The notes beneath the pieces were generated by a model, which had not been told where the DNA came from, searched no databases, and worked only from the letters and a program-made list of their open reading frames with translations. Positions 18,541-26,450 of a stretch of DNA of 64,000 nucleotides are shown piece by piece. Origin of the DNA: Parahoeflea alexandrii (GTDB taxonomy: Bacteria > Pseudomonadota > Alphaproteobacteria > Rhizobiales > Rhizobiaceae). Each line of letters opens with the position of its first letter. Within the stretch, counting starts at the first letter, position 1. The DNA is taken from positions 682,001 to 746,000 of the forward strand of contig NZ_JAAAML010000001.1 of assembly GCF_024105735.1 (NCBI RefSeq). The letters run 5' to 3'. Position numbers and translations under genes: made by a program.

Positions 18541-18645
18541 TCATGGTGTTAGCTTTTCCAGGTTCGCGATGCGTCGGTCCATGACGTGGTCCTGCAAGTT
18601 GGAAGCGCCGACTGCGCCATAGAGCATAGCGTTCTTAAACATCAT
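18541..18645 (-). pseudogene. Possible 34-codon gene fragment
   Basis: The minus strand reads MMFKNAMLYGAVGASNLQDH and ends DRRIANLEKLTP before TGA. The ending has the look of a short helical or coiled-coil tail. I cannot match it to a family. It may be chance, or the remnant of an island gene. Confidence 0.2.
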
Positions 18646-18810
18646 CGTCTCATAAATGGAGGGCTATGTTCCCGGAAAACTCCAAAGTCCGGCGGTCCAG
18701 CATTCGGGGCAGGCTCAACACCCTTGGAAGTTCCTGTTCGAGGCGATCCAAAGACGGGGAACACTTCAACCCGATTTTGCAGATTCTGGAGAATGCCGAT
18801 TTGTTGCAAG

Positions 18811-18840
18811 TTGACATAAGTATTTTTTTGCCCAACTATT
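18811..18840 (+). promoter_or_regulatory. Candidate promoter of the two-gene island operon
   Basis: A perfect TTGACA (18811-18816) is followed after 18-19 bases by ACTATT/CTATTA (18835-18841) in a T-rich setting. It lies about 30 bases before the first gene's ribosome site. Confidence 0.45.
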
Positions 18841-18869
18841 ATTGCGTTTCAATAATTGGAGATTGTAGC

Positions 18870-19124
18870 ATGGATGACGCAGACATAGTTGGCACCTCAG
18901 ATGGTAAAAAATTCACATTCGACCAAGCCGAAATTGAAGAGCTACAGAAAATATTTGATGCTCAAGAGAATAGTGATGGCGACAAAGGGCGAAAAGACTA
19001 TTGTTGTCGATGGCATGACGGAAGTAAGAGGGCGGTTCGTGCGAGTAATTCAGTCAGTGCAATGTTGAAGTGTCAAAAGCATAAGCCGGGTAAGCCCGTA
19101 AGTGTATCACGAGGAAATTGCTAA
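18870..19124 (+). CDS. Small Cys-containing island protein, unknown
   Basis: An 84-residue product from the ATG 18870, preceded by TTGGAGATTGTAGC. The N-terminal half is acidic (KFTFDQAEIEELQKIFDAQE, residues 14-33) and probably helical. The C-terminal half is basic with four Cys: C45-C46 in DYCCRW, C68 and the C-terminal C84. No signal peptide or membrane segment is visible. Codon use is AT-rich: the line from 18901 has only 20 G/C in 60 bases. It ends 16 bases before the next gene, so the two form an operon. I recognise no family. It could be a second precursor, a metal-binding protein or an accessory to the putative peptide product. Confidence 0.6.
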   Translation: MDDADIVGTSDGKKFTFDQAEIEELQKIFDAQENSDGDKGRKDYCCRWHDGSKRAVRASNSVSAMLKCQKHKPGKPVSVSRGNC

Positions 19125-19140
19125 GAGTGGGGATATTTAC

Positions 19141-19509
19141 ATGTTAGCATCAGTAGATCTAATCGTAAGAAATAGTGCACCTGGTTTCAAAAAATTTGAT
19201 TTGTCAGTAGCCAAGGAAATTATAGACGAACTTGCTGACGCAGAAAAAAGGGAGGCGTTCAAAAAAGACCCGCAGTCTTATATGATTAGCAATTTGATTT
19301 CTGAAGGACAGGAGGTTCCTGATGGTTTCCATGTCCATTGGTTAGATGGCAATATGCTCGTTCCTACCGAAGACGATAAGGACGAAGTTGCGACACGCCT
19401 CGTATTTCAAATGTCTCCCGGGAAAGACCCTATTCTCATGGAGTCAAATGGTGTCGTCGCAAAGGGTGGATGTACCCTATGCTTATTATGCCTAATCATC
19501 TTGTTTTAG
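19141..19509 (+). CDS. Putative RiPP precursor: NHLP-like leader, Gly-Gly site, Cys-rich hydrophobic core
   Basis: A 122-residue protein from the ATG 19141 with GTGGGGA seven bases upstream. Residues about 22-92 resemble the nitrile-hydratase-alpha-like leader peptides (NHLP) of RiPPs. Helical EIIDELADAEKREAFKKDP (26-44) is followed by EGQEVPDGFHVHW (55-67) and LVP (73-75), in the family order DP, G, LP-G-V-V, LVP. A linker leads to AKGG (107-110), a double-glycine cleavage motif. The protein ends in the 12-residue core CTLCLLCLIILF with Cys at 111, 114 and 117. I infer a peptide precursor cleaved after Gly110. No YcaO, LanM, radical SAM or peptidase-transporter gene is in the window. It could instead be a standalone leader-like protein with a membrane tail. 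Confidence 0.6.
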   Translation: MLASVDLIVRNSAPGFKKFDLSVAKEIIDELADAEKREAFKKDPQSYMISNLISEGQEVPDGFHVHWLDGNMLVPTEDDKDEVATRLVFQMSPGKDPILMESNGVVAKGGCTLCLLCLIILF

Positions 19510-19661
19510 GTGTCATCTGTGATGTACATGGCTGAATAACTCCGAGTTTTCTCGCCCCTCGGTCCTCGCTTTCGGCTGTAGTTCGAACTCGACGTGAGAC
19601 AGCATCCAGTTCCATATATCCATCTTATGCGATGGCTGCGGCGCCCATGTCCCAAACCCCT

Positions 19662-20705
19662 TCACCCCCTCCGCCGCCATTCCCCGGGCGTCATGCCGTG
19701 GCGGGTGCGGAAGGTGCGGGTGAAGTGGGAGGGGTCGGTGAAGCCGGCCTCGATGGCGATGGTGGCGAGCGGCAGATGCGCGGAGCCGGGGTGGCGCAGC
19801 ATGCGGGTTGCGGCGTTCAGGCGCTGGTTGATCAGGTACGTGCCGAAACTGTCCTCGTCACCTGAAAACAGGCGATGGATGTAGCGTTCCGACAGTCCGG
19901 CCTCGGCGGCGCAGGCCGCAACCGAATAGCCCGGCGTGGTGCAGCGGGCGCGGATGATGCGCTTGATTCTGAGCAAGTGCGCCGCACTGCGGGGGCTGTC
20001 GTCGGGCCGGGCGCTTTTCCAGGTGGTGGGTGAGCGGCCGGGCAGACTGTCCGGACCGGACACCGGGCGGCCTGCCAGCTCCACCAGCGAGGCAATCAGC
20101 ATCTGCAGGTCTTCAAGATCGGTATGCGCGCCCGCGGCAGCCGTTTCCACCAGCGTCTGCATGGCTTCCGCGATCAGCCGGCCATAGACCGGGTGGCGTG
20201 ACACAAGCTCCGGCGTTCTGCCGGGTCCGCCTGCCGTGCCCGTCGCCATGGCCTGCTTGGGCAGCATCAGAGAGGCAACCTTCAGCTCGGGAAAGCGTTC
20301 GTGGTGCAGGCTGAAAACGCGGGCGCTGTCGAACAGGCCGACATCGCCGGGGCCGAGCAGGATGTCGGCACCGTTCTGCGCGATCCGGCACTCGCCGGAA
20401 ATCTGCAGATTGAGATAGTAGCAATCCTCGGCGGAGGCGGCGATCTCGGCGGCCCCCTTCTGCACCAGGTGCGACTGCGCGGTGACGAGGTTGAGGGTGC
20501 CCGCGCCGATGCCATAGGCATAATGGGTGGCGCGGAAGCTGTGCCGGAGCGACCGGTCGAGCTCGGGCCTGAGCGGCATGAAGGCCGAGCAGATGCCCTC
20601 GCGGTAGTAGTCGAAAGCGTCGCTGGCGGCGACTTCCGAGGTGCGCCAGATGCGCGGCCCGGCGGGCTGTGCAGTCTCAGACCATGTCTGTTCACCCTGG
20701 TCCAT
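19662..20705 (-). CDS. AraC-family transcriptional regulator
   Basis: A 347-residue DNA-binding regulator. Residues about 30-210 form an AraC-binding-domain-like sensor. Residues about 240-347 hold the double helix-turn-helix, with AACAAEAGLSERYIHRLFSG and, in the second motif, LATIAIEAGFTDPSHFTRTF followed by HGMTPGEWRR. It is divergent from the alpha/beta hydrolase gene with 60 bases between starts, so it probably controls that gene. The inducer is unknown. The product is full length, and its GC-rich codon use contrasts with the AT-rich island immediately to its left. Confidence 0.92.
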   Translation of the reverse strand: MDQGEQTWSETAQPAGPRIWRTSEVAASDAFDYYREGICSAFMPLRPELDRSLRHSFRATHYAYGIGAGTLNLVTAQSHLVQKGAAEIAASAEDCYYLNLQISGECRIAQNGADILLGPGDVGLFDSARVFSLHHERFPELKVASLMLPKQAMATGTAGGPGRTPELVSRHPVYGRLIAEAMQTLVETAAAGAHTDLEDLQMLIASLVELAGRPVSGPDSLPGRSPTTWKSARPDDSPRSAAHLLRIKRIIRARCTTPGYSVAACAAEAGLSERYIHRLFSGDEDSFGTYLINQRLNAATRMLRHPGSAHLPLATIAIEAGFTDPSHFTRTFRTRHGMTPGEWRRRG

Positions 20706-20765
20706 TGTCGCGATTTTCCCGCCTGTCTAGCGTCGTGATCCTAACGCCAAAGGGAGGATTTTGAA

Positions 20766-21491
20766 ATGGCAACCTATGTTCTGGTTCACGGCGCGTGGCA
20801 CACCGGAGAGCTGTACGAGGATGTGGCGGCGCCGATCCGGGCGGCAGGCCACGAGGTGCATTGCCCGACGCTTGCCGGCAACCGGCCGGGCGACGCGCGC
20901 ACGCTGGGGCTCGATGCGGCGATCGCGTCGCTGGTCACCTATCTCGAGGACAATGACCTCACTGACATCGTTCTGCTCGGCCATTCCTATGGCGGCATGG
21001 TGATCACCGGGGCCGCCGACCGCGTGCCCGGCCGCATCCGGCGGCTGGTTTACTGGAACGCCTTCGTGCCCAATGACGGCGAATGCCTCAACGACATGGT
21101 GCCCGCGCATTATGTCGGGCTGTTCGACGCGGTGAGTTCGGAAAGCTCCGACAACAGCGTGATGCTGCCCTATCCGATCTGGCGCGAAGCCTTCATGAAC
21201 GATGCCAGCGGCGAGGAGGCCGAAGCCGCCTTCAACAGGCTCAACCCGCATCCCTATGCGACCTTCACCGACAGGATCGGGCTCAAGAAAAACCCGGCCG
21301 AGATGGAGATCGCCAAATCCTACATCAACTGCACCGAGGACACGGCGCTGCCGCAGAGCCTTGGCTGGCATCCGCGGCTGTCGGAAAAACTCGGGCTGTT
21401 CCGGCTGGTGCAGATCCCCGGCAGCCACGAGCTCTGCTTCACCGATCCGGCAGCACTTGCGGCAGCCATCCTGCAAGCGGGACGGGACTGA
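20766..21491 (+). CDS. Alpha/beta hydrolase (esterase, hydroxynitrile-lyase/methylesterase-like)
   Basis: A 241-residue cytoplasmic hydrolase. The oxyanion segment VLVHGAWHTG is at residues 5-14, and the nucleophile elbow GHSYGG gives Ser74 (72-77). The catalytic His is in PGSHELCF near the C-terminus. The pattern is that of plant-type methylesterases and related bacterial esterases acting on small esters. AAGGGAGGATTTTGAA precedes the ATG at 20766. The AraC gene is divergent at close distance and probably its regulator. Substrate unknown. Confidence 0.88.
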   Translation: MATYVLVHGAWHTGELYEDVAAPIRAAGHEVHCPTLAGNRPGDARTLGLDAAIASLVTYLEDNDLTDIVLLGHSYGGMVITGAADRVPGRIRRLVYWNAFVPNDGECLNDMVPAHYVGLFDAVSSESSDNSVMLPYPIWREAFMNDASGEEAEAAFNRLNPHPYATFTDRIGLKKNPAEMEIAKSYINCTEDTALPQSLGWHPRLSEKLGLFRLVQIPGSHELCFTDPAALAAAILQAGRD

Positions 21492-21509
21492 GGGCCTTGT
21501 ATCGTTATT

Positions 21510-21531
21510 GACCCCGCTCCGGAGCGGGGTC
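21510..21531. repeat. 22-base perfect palindrome between convergent genes
   Basis: GACCCCGCTCC is followed directly by its complement GGAGCGGGGTC. There is no T run on either side, so it is not a canonical terminator, but it sits between two convergent stops. Confidence 0.6.
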
Positions 21532-21617
21532 AGTCCTGCCGCACTGAAATTGGGGGGTGCGGCAGGTGGCAGGCCACGGCAAAGGCCGCGTCCGAACAGC
21601 GGGGCCCGTTGTGGGGT

Positions 21618-22865
21618 TCAAGCCTGTTTCGCCGCGTCGAAGGGCACGACCGTGTCCTGTTCCTGTTGCTGGCCCGGGCACGGGCCCCGGTGGACGCAGA
21701 CGCGGTTCCGGCCGCCCTTCTTGGCTTTGTAGAGAGCGGCGTCCGCGGCGGCGAGCATGGCTTCGCGGGTTTCAGGGGTGCCAGCCCGGCTTGAGACAAG
21801 GCCGATGCTGATCGTCTGCCGCGGCGGCGCACTGGGCAGGCTGTCAAGCGAAGTCAGCCTGACGGCCAGGCAGATGCGTTCGGCTATGGCGATTGCCATG
21901 TCCGGCGCCTCACCCCGCACGATGACTACGAACTCCTCGCCACCGTAGCGGGCGACGAGGCTGTCCCTGCCGGCCAGGCTGCTGCCGATCGCCCGCGCGA
22001 TGAGTTGCAGGCATTCGTCTCCGGACTGGTGGCCGTAGGTGTCGTTGAAGGCCTTGAAATGATCGACATCGATCATCATCAACGAGATCGTCGAACCCGT
22101 ATCATTGCTGGCAGCCAGGCTCTCGGCAAGCGCAAGATCGAACTTGCGCCGGTTGGCGAGGCCGGTCAGCGGATCCTCATAGGCCTTGGTCGCAAGTCTT
22201 TCGTTGGCGATGCGGAGCAATTCGTTCTTTTCGGTGATCTCCCTGAAGAGCCGCTCGGCGGTCTGTTCTGCATTGAGCTGACGCAGCCGGTTGTCCACCA
22301 TCTGCTGGATGAACGATGCGAGAAAGGTGAAATACAGCAGGAAAGCGGGAACGTAGATGTAATTGCCCTCGGCAAAGGCTCCGATGCTCATCTGGCCGAT
22401 GACCAGGGAGATGTTGATGAGTGCCGTTCCCGGCGTCATGTAGGCCCTGCCGGCGGCCCCCTGCAGGATCGCACAGGCAATGCCCATGGTGATGGCCTGG
22501 GTTTCCGCCGATGTGCCGTAAAGCAGAAGCGCACCGGACAGGCCCCAGCCAAAGCCCGAGAGCAGCGAGCCGAAGACAAAAAGCCGGACCCATTTTTCTC
22601 CCACATCCTCTGAGCTGCGGGCGCGGAAATGGTGTTCCATCCAGACACGGAACATCATGCATGCCAGCACAATCAGCGTCGCCACGGCGCCGGTCCAGAC
22701 TGCGCCTGACAAGGCGGCGCTGAGGCCGGCGAAGCTGAAGCCGATCGTTGCGGTGAGATGGGGCTTGCTGCTGTAGAGTTCGCGGACCGTTTCCTTGATC
22801 TGCTGCTTCGACGCGATGTCATATCCGACGAAGACGAAGGGGTTCCACAGGGCAAAAAAACGCAT
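21618..22865 (-). CDS. Membrane diguanylate cyclase (GGDEF domain)
   Basis: A 415-residue inner-membrane protein that should make c-di-GMP from two GTP. Residues about 38-190 contain five or six membrane helices of a sensor region I cannot assign to a named MASE type. A short coiled linker (190-225) leads to a GGDEF domain (about 228-390) with DPLTGLANRRKFD, the metal Asp in MIDVDHFKAFND and an intact GGEEF (308-312). The allosteric RxxD inhibitory site is absent: the positions are Gly299 and Ser302. Product inhibition is therefore not expected. The stop is convergent with the esterase gene. Confidence 0.92.
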   Translation of the reverse strand: MRFFALWNPFVFVGYDIASKQQIKETVRELYSSKPHLTATIGFSFAGLSAALSGAVWTGAVATLIVLACMMFRVWMEHHFRARSSEDVGEKWVRLFVFGSLLSGFGWGLSGALLLYGTSAETQAITMGIACAILQGAAGRAYMTPGTALINISLVIGQMSIGAFAEGNYIYVPAFLLYFTFLASFIQQMVDNRLRQLNAEQTAERLFREITEKNELLRIANERLATKAYEDPLTGLANRRKFDLALAESLAASNDTGSTISLMMIDVDHFKAFNDTYGHQSGDECLQLIARAIGSSLAGRDSLVARYGGEEFVVIVRGEAPDMAIAIAERICLAVRLTSLDSLPSAPPRQTISIGLVSSRAGTPETREAMLAAADAALYKAKKGGRNRVCVHRGPCPGQQQEQDTVVPFDAAKQA

Positions 22866-23144
22866 AAGGCTACCTTTTTGGGCGTCTTTGCGCCAAGTTC
22901 AACCTGTTGAAACGACCCGGCCGGCAGATGACCCGACCAGGTTTCAGCAATTCTTTTATAAGTCTTTTGTAAACAATGTGTTGCCTCGCTCTCTGCCTGT
23001 TCTTCGCAGCGCAGTCTAACTGGGAAGCGAGCGCTCTCCCCAAGACCTTGCCCAAGACCTTGGCGCGGCTGATTTGTGAAAGCGGCGTGATGGTCCTACA
23101 CTTGCTCCCGTCAAGATCGAGTATTCCTCAAAAGGAGTTCGAGC

Positions 23145-23309
23145 ATGGTGAAATCAACTTCAAACGGGACCGCCAAGCCTGCAAATGCCGAAAGCAAGGT
23201 CGAGCGGTCGCGCCTGGTCCTGCTCGGGGCATTGGCGGCAACGGCTGTGACGGCAGTCGGATGTGGAGGCGGTGGTTCAAGCGGCAGATATCTGGGTGAT
23301 GGTGACTGA
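23145..23309 (+). CDS. Small lipoprotein-like peptide
   Basis: A 54-residue product that starts at ATG 23145 with AAAAGGAGTTCGAGC directly upstream, an excellent ribosome site. A basic N-terminus (SKVERSR) precedes a hydrophobic helix (LVLLGALAATAVTAVG, residues 24-39), then C40 and a GGGGSSG linker. AVGC is an imperfect lipobox, so lipidation at C40 is plausible but not certain. The mature part would be only 15 residues. It stands alone between a diguanylate cyclase and a dehydrogenase gene that converges from the other side. Function unknown. Confidence 0.55.
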   Translation: MVKSTSNGTAKPANAESKVERSRLVLLGALAATAVTAVGCGGGGSSGRYLGDGD

Positions 23310-23449
23310 TTCCGGCTTGCGGCGGAACGCTCCCAACAGTGCATCGCTGATGCGGGGCAGGAATTGGGTGGCCTGACAGGTTGCAAGGCGCGGTGGCTTG
23401 CTGTCAGACCGGCTGTGTCTCCTGTGCCTGATCTGCTGTGTGCTGCCGG

Positions 23450-24343
23450 CTACCCGATCCCGTTTGCCCTGGCGACGAAATCGGCCAGATGCGGCAGATA
23501 GTCTTCCGGCCCGTCGCCGCCCGTGTTGACGGCGGTGGCGAAGGAATTCTTGATGGCGCTTGCCATCGGCGTGGCGACGGTGGCCGCATTGGCCATGGAT
23601 TCGACGTAGCGGATGTCCTTGTAGGCGTTGGTCAGGGTGAACTTGTGGGATTCCCGGTTGCCCTCCAGCGCGTAGCCCATGAAGGTCTGGTAGAAGCCGC
23701 AATCCATCCGGCCGCCGCGGATCACCTTGTCGAACTCGGCAATCGGGATGCCGACCTTCTGCGACATGGCCAGCGCTTCCGAATAGATCGCCGCGTAGCC
23801 GAGAGAGATGAAGTTGTTGAGCAGCTTCATCCGGTGGCCATCGCCGAGACCGCCGACGCGGACAATCTTGGCGGCCCAGGTGGCAATCACCGGTTCGACG
23901 CGGGCAAAGGTCGCTTCATCGGCGCCGACCATGCAGTCGAGCGTGCCTTCCCAGGCTTCCTTCGGCGTGCGGCTGAGCGGGGCGTCGGCAAAGGCAACGC
24001 CGATTTCGGCCAGCTCCGCTGCCAGCCGCTCGGTCACTGTCGGATCGCTGGTCGAGCAATCGACAATGACGCTGCCCTTGGCCAGGCCCGGCTTCAGCGC
24101 TGCGACCGCTTCTGCGACCTGCGGCGATCCCGTCAGGCAGAGGAAGATGACGGAGCAGGCGCTTGCCAGTTCCTGCATCGACTTCGCCTCGGTGGCGCCG
24201 CGCGAAACCAGATCCTCGACAGGGGCGCGGTTGCGGTGGGCGATCACCGTCAGCGGGTAGCCCTTCTCGACAATGTTCTTCGCCATGCCGTGGCCCATCA
24301 GGCCGACGCCGACAAAGCCGGTTTTCTCTTCTGTCCGCGTCAT
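23450..24343 (-). CDS. NAD(P)-dependent beta-hydroxyacid dehydrogenase (3-hydroxyisobutyrate dehydrogenase family)
   Basis: A 297-residue enzyme of the 6-phosphogluconate/3-hydroxyisobutyrate dehydrogenase family, oxidising a beta-hydroxyacid or reducing the semialdehyde. The N-terminal Rossmann motif GFVGVGLMGHGMA is at residues 9-21. A substrate-binding block DAPLSRTPKEAWEG takes the place of the usual DAPVSGG. The catalytic Lys is in the GDGHRMKLLNNF segment near 168-179. The altered substrate block suggests a different acid than hydroxyisobutyrate. It is transcribed alone, and no regulator is adjacent. Confidence 0.88.
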   Translation of the reverse strand: MTRTEEKTGFVGVGLMGHGMAKNIVEKGYPLTVIAHRNRAPVEDLVSRGATEAKSMQELASACSVIFLCLTGSPQVAEAVAALKPGLAKGSVIVDCSTSDPTVTERLAAELAEIGVAFADAPLSRTPKEAWEGTLDCMVGADEATFARVEPVIATWAAKIVRVGGLGDGHRMKLLNNFISLGYAAIYSEALAMSQKVGIPIAEFDKVIRGGRMDCGFYQTFMGYALEGNRESHKFTLTNAYKDIRYVESMANAATVATPMASAIKNSFATAVNTGGDGPEDYLPHLADFVARANGIG

Positions 24344-24604
24344 GTCCGGTCTCCGGTGGTGGCATCAAATAAGTAAGCAGAAACTTACAATCAATCCGCT
24401 GCTCCGACTTTTGCAGCTTGCCGGCGCGGATGCAAGCACGGGTGGTGGGTGATGCTGCGACTGTCCGGCGGGTCTCGTGTTTGCGTGGGAAGTTGATGGC
24501 GGCGGGTCGCCATTCGCACCACTTGGTGCTTTTATACGGGCCTGCCCGGATTCGCACGCGGGACCGGCTCTCCGGTTCCCGGATGCCCTTCAGAAGGATA
24601 TGCC

Positions 24605-25351
24605 GTGAGACGACAATTTGGTGAAACCCGCTCGGTTGTCGGGCGGCGGCATGCGCTGATCTCGGCCGACAGCCACGAAGTCACGCCGATGCCGGGCTGG
24701 CCGGGGGCGCGGATCGTGGTGGTGATCTCGCCGCATATGGGGGCGCGGTTCGTGCAGTTTTTCGCCGGCATGCCCGAAGGTGCCGCGGCGCAGGCGCCGG
24801 GGGAAGGTGTCGAGCGGTTCGTGTTCGTGCTCGAAGGGGCGGTCACGCTCACTCTCGGTGGTGAGGCGCACCGGCTCGAGGCGGAGGACTACGCGCTGGT
24901 TCCCGCCGGGACGGCACACGAGATCGAAGCCGTGAGTGCTGCGCGGCTGATGGTGCTGGAAAAGATGTTCGTGCCGCTCGAAGGTGCTGCGCATCCGGAC
25001 CTCGTCATCGGCTCGGTGGGAAAGCAGCCATCGAGGCCGATGTCGGAGGACGGCCTGCTTTCGGTGCGCAAGCTCATCCCGGTGGATGAGCGGTTTGACT
25101 GCGAGATCAACGTGATGGAGTTCCAGCCGGGCGGCAGCCTGGCTTACGTGGAGACGCATTTTGTCGAGCACGGCCTGGTGATGCTCGATGGTGGCGGTGT
25201 CTACAGGCTTGATGACGACTGGTTTCCGGTGGCGGCGGGTGACGTGATCTGGATGGGTCCCTATTGCCCGCAATGGTTCGGGGCGCTGGGCGCCACGCCT
25301 GCGCGCTACCTGATCTACAAGAACTGGAACCGGGATCCGCTGGACGGTTGA
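24605..25351 (+). CDS. Bicupin, (S)-ureidoglycine aminohydrolase-like
   Basis: A 248-residue protein of two cupin domains (about residues 30-125 and 150-240) resembling (S)-ureidoglycine aminohydrolase (AllE/UGHY), a manganese enzyme of purine-derived allantoin breakdown. The start at GTG 24605 follows AGAAGGATATGCC. Motifs RFVFVLEGAVTLTLGGEAH and YALVPAGTAHEIEA mark cupin one. MEFQPGGSLAYVETHFVEHGLVML (about residues 176-199) marks cupin two with likely metal ligands Glu, His and Gln/His. No other allantoin gene is in the window, so the pathway link rests on family similarity alone. The aldo/keto reductase gene follows after 59 bases. Confidence 0.82.
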   Translation: MRRQFGETRSVVGRRHALISADSHEVTPMPGWPGARIVVVISPHMGARFVQFFAGMPEGAAAQAPGEGVERFVFVLEGAVTLTLGGEAHRLEAEDYALVPAGTAHEIEAVSAARLMVLEKMFVPLEGAAHPDLVIGSVGKQPSRPMSEDGLLSVRKLIPVDERFDCEINVMEFQPGGSLAYVETHFVEHGLVMLDGGGVYRLDDDWFPVAAGDVIWMGPYCPQWFGALGATPARYLIYKNWNRDPLDG

Positions 25352-25410
25352 TACCGGGAACCGGTGACCGGTCGTGGATGGAAGATTGAACAGGCGAGGG
25401 TGGAAGCGAA

Positions 25411-26388
25411 ATGAGGTACAAGCAGCTTGGCCGGACAGGCGTTCAGGTGTCGCAACTGTGCTTTGGCACGATGTCGTTCGGCGGCGATGCCGACGCCGGG
25501 GAATCGGGGCGGATGTTTGCCGCCTGCCGCGAGGCCGGGATCAATTTCTTCGATTGCGCCAATGTCTATTCCGACGGGGCGGCGGAAACCATTCTCGGCA
25601 AGCTGATCAAGGGCACACGCGACGAGCTGGTGATCACCTCGAAATGCTTTGGCGCGATGGGGGGTGACATCAATGCCCGCGGCGCCAGCCGGCGCAACAT
25701 CCTGCAGTCGGTGGAGGCAAGCCTCAAGCGGCTTGGCACCGACCGGCTCGACGTTTTGTTCATGCATCACTGGGATGCCACGGTGCCGCTCGAGGAAACC
25801 TTGAGGGCGCTCGAGCAACTCGTGGCGGACGGCAAGGTGCTCTATCTCGGCGCCAGCAATTACGCGGCCTGGCAGATCGCCAGGGGGCTGGGGATTTCGG
25901 AAAAGCACGGCTGGCCGCGGTTTGATGTGCTGCAGCCGATGTATTCGCTGGTCAAGCGGCAGGCCGAGGTCGAGATCTTTCCGCTGGCAATGGCGGAGGA
26001 GCTTGGGGTGATCAGCTATTCGGCGGTGGCGGCAGGGCTGTTGAGCGGCAAGTACGGCAAGGGCCGGCGGCCCGACGTCGGGCGAGTCGTCAGCAACGAC
26101 AAATATGCGACCCGCTACAGCGAGGCGTGGTTTGTCGACACGGCGGAGGCGTTCACCAGCCTGGCGGACGAGCTCGGCGTGCATCCGGTCTCGCTGGCGG
26201 TCGCCTGGGCCGGCGCGCATCCGGCGGTGACCAGCCCGATCTTCGGTGCGCGCACTGTGGAGCAGCTGCAGCCGTCGCTGGCCTCGGTCGAGGTCGAGAT
26301 GACGCCGGAGCTGCATGCCCGGATCGCCGCGCTGTCACGGACGCCGCCGCCGGCAACCGACCGGCTGGAGGAACAGGTCGGGCGGTAG
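25411..26388 (+). CDS. Aldo/keto reductase
   Basis: A 325-residue NADPH-dependent TIM-barrel reductase. The catalytic tetrad is visible as D48, Y53, K78 and H119 (in VLFMHHWD). The start MRYKQLGRTGVQVSQLCFGT is typical of the family. The NADP-binding end is at FGARTVEQL (about 288-296). The protein is full length. It may share a transcript with the bicupin gene upstream. It reduces an aldehyde or sugar ketone of unknown identity. A strong hairpin terminator follows the stop. Confidence 0.92.
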   Translation: MRYKQLGRTGVQVSQLCFGTMSFGGDADAGESGRMFAACREAGINFFDCANVYSDGAAETILGKLIKGTRDELVITSKCFGAMGGDINARGASRRNILQSVEASLKRLGTDRLDVLFMHHWDATVPLEETLRALEQLVADGKVLYLGASNYAAWQIARGLGISEKHGWPRFDVLQPMYSLVKRQAEVEIFPLAMAEELGVISYSAVAAGLLSGKYGKGRRPDVGRVVSNDKYATRYSEAWFVDTAEAFTSLADELGVHPVSLAVAWAGAHPAVTSPIFGARTVEQLQPSLASVEVEMTPELHARIAALSRTPPPATDRLEEQVGR

Positions 26389-26402
26389 CTAGTTCAGGAA
26401 AG

Positions 26403-26431
26403 GCCCGCGCCGGAGAGCATCCGGCGCGGGC
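26403..26431. terminator. Bidirectional terminator between convergent genes
   Basis: GCCCGCGCCGG pairs with CCGGCGCGGGC around a seven-base loop, 15 bases after the aldo/keto reductase stop. It lies 20 bases beyond the opposite gene's stop. Confidence 0.75.
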
Positions 26432-26450
26432 GCTTTCATCATGCAGCAGA

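Larger units (their letters stand above)
18146..18869. other. AT-richer accessory segment behind the tRNA, mostly non-coding
   Basis: Base composition drops right after the tRNA. The first part has near-repeats of GCGGGAAATTGCGGGAA near 18190-18230. I found no integrase and no second copy of the tRNA 3' end (CCAGGCCTACCA) in the window. It looks like the worn left end of an island. A short minus-strand frame (18541-18645) and a promoter (18811-18840) are listed separately. Confidence 0.45.

Noticed and set aside
18146-19620. Second copy of the tRNA 3' end as a right attachment site
   Set aside because: I looked for the last bases of the tRNA (CCAGGCCTACCA) to the AraC gene and did not see them.
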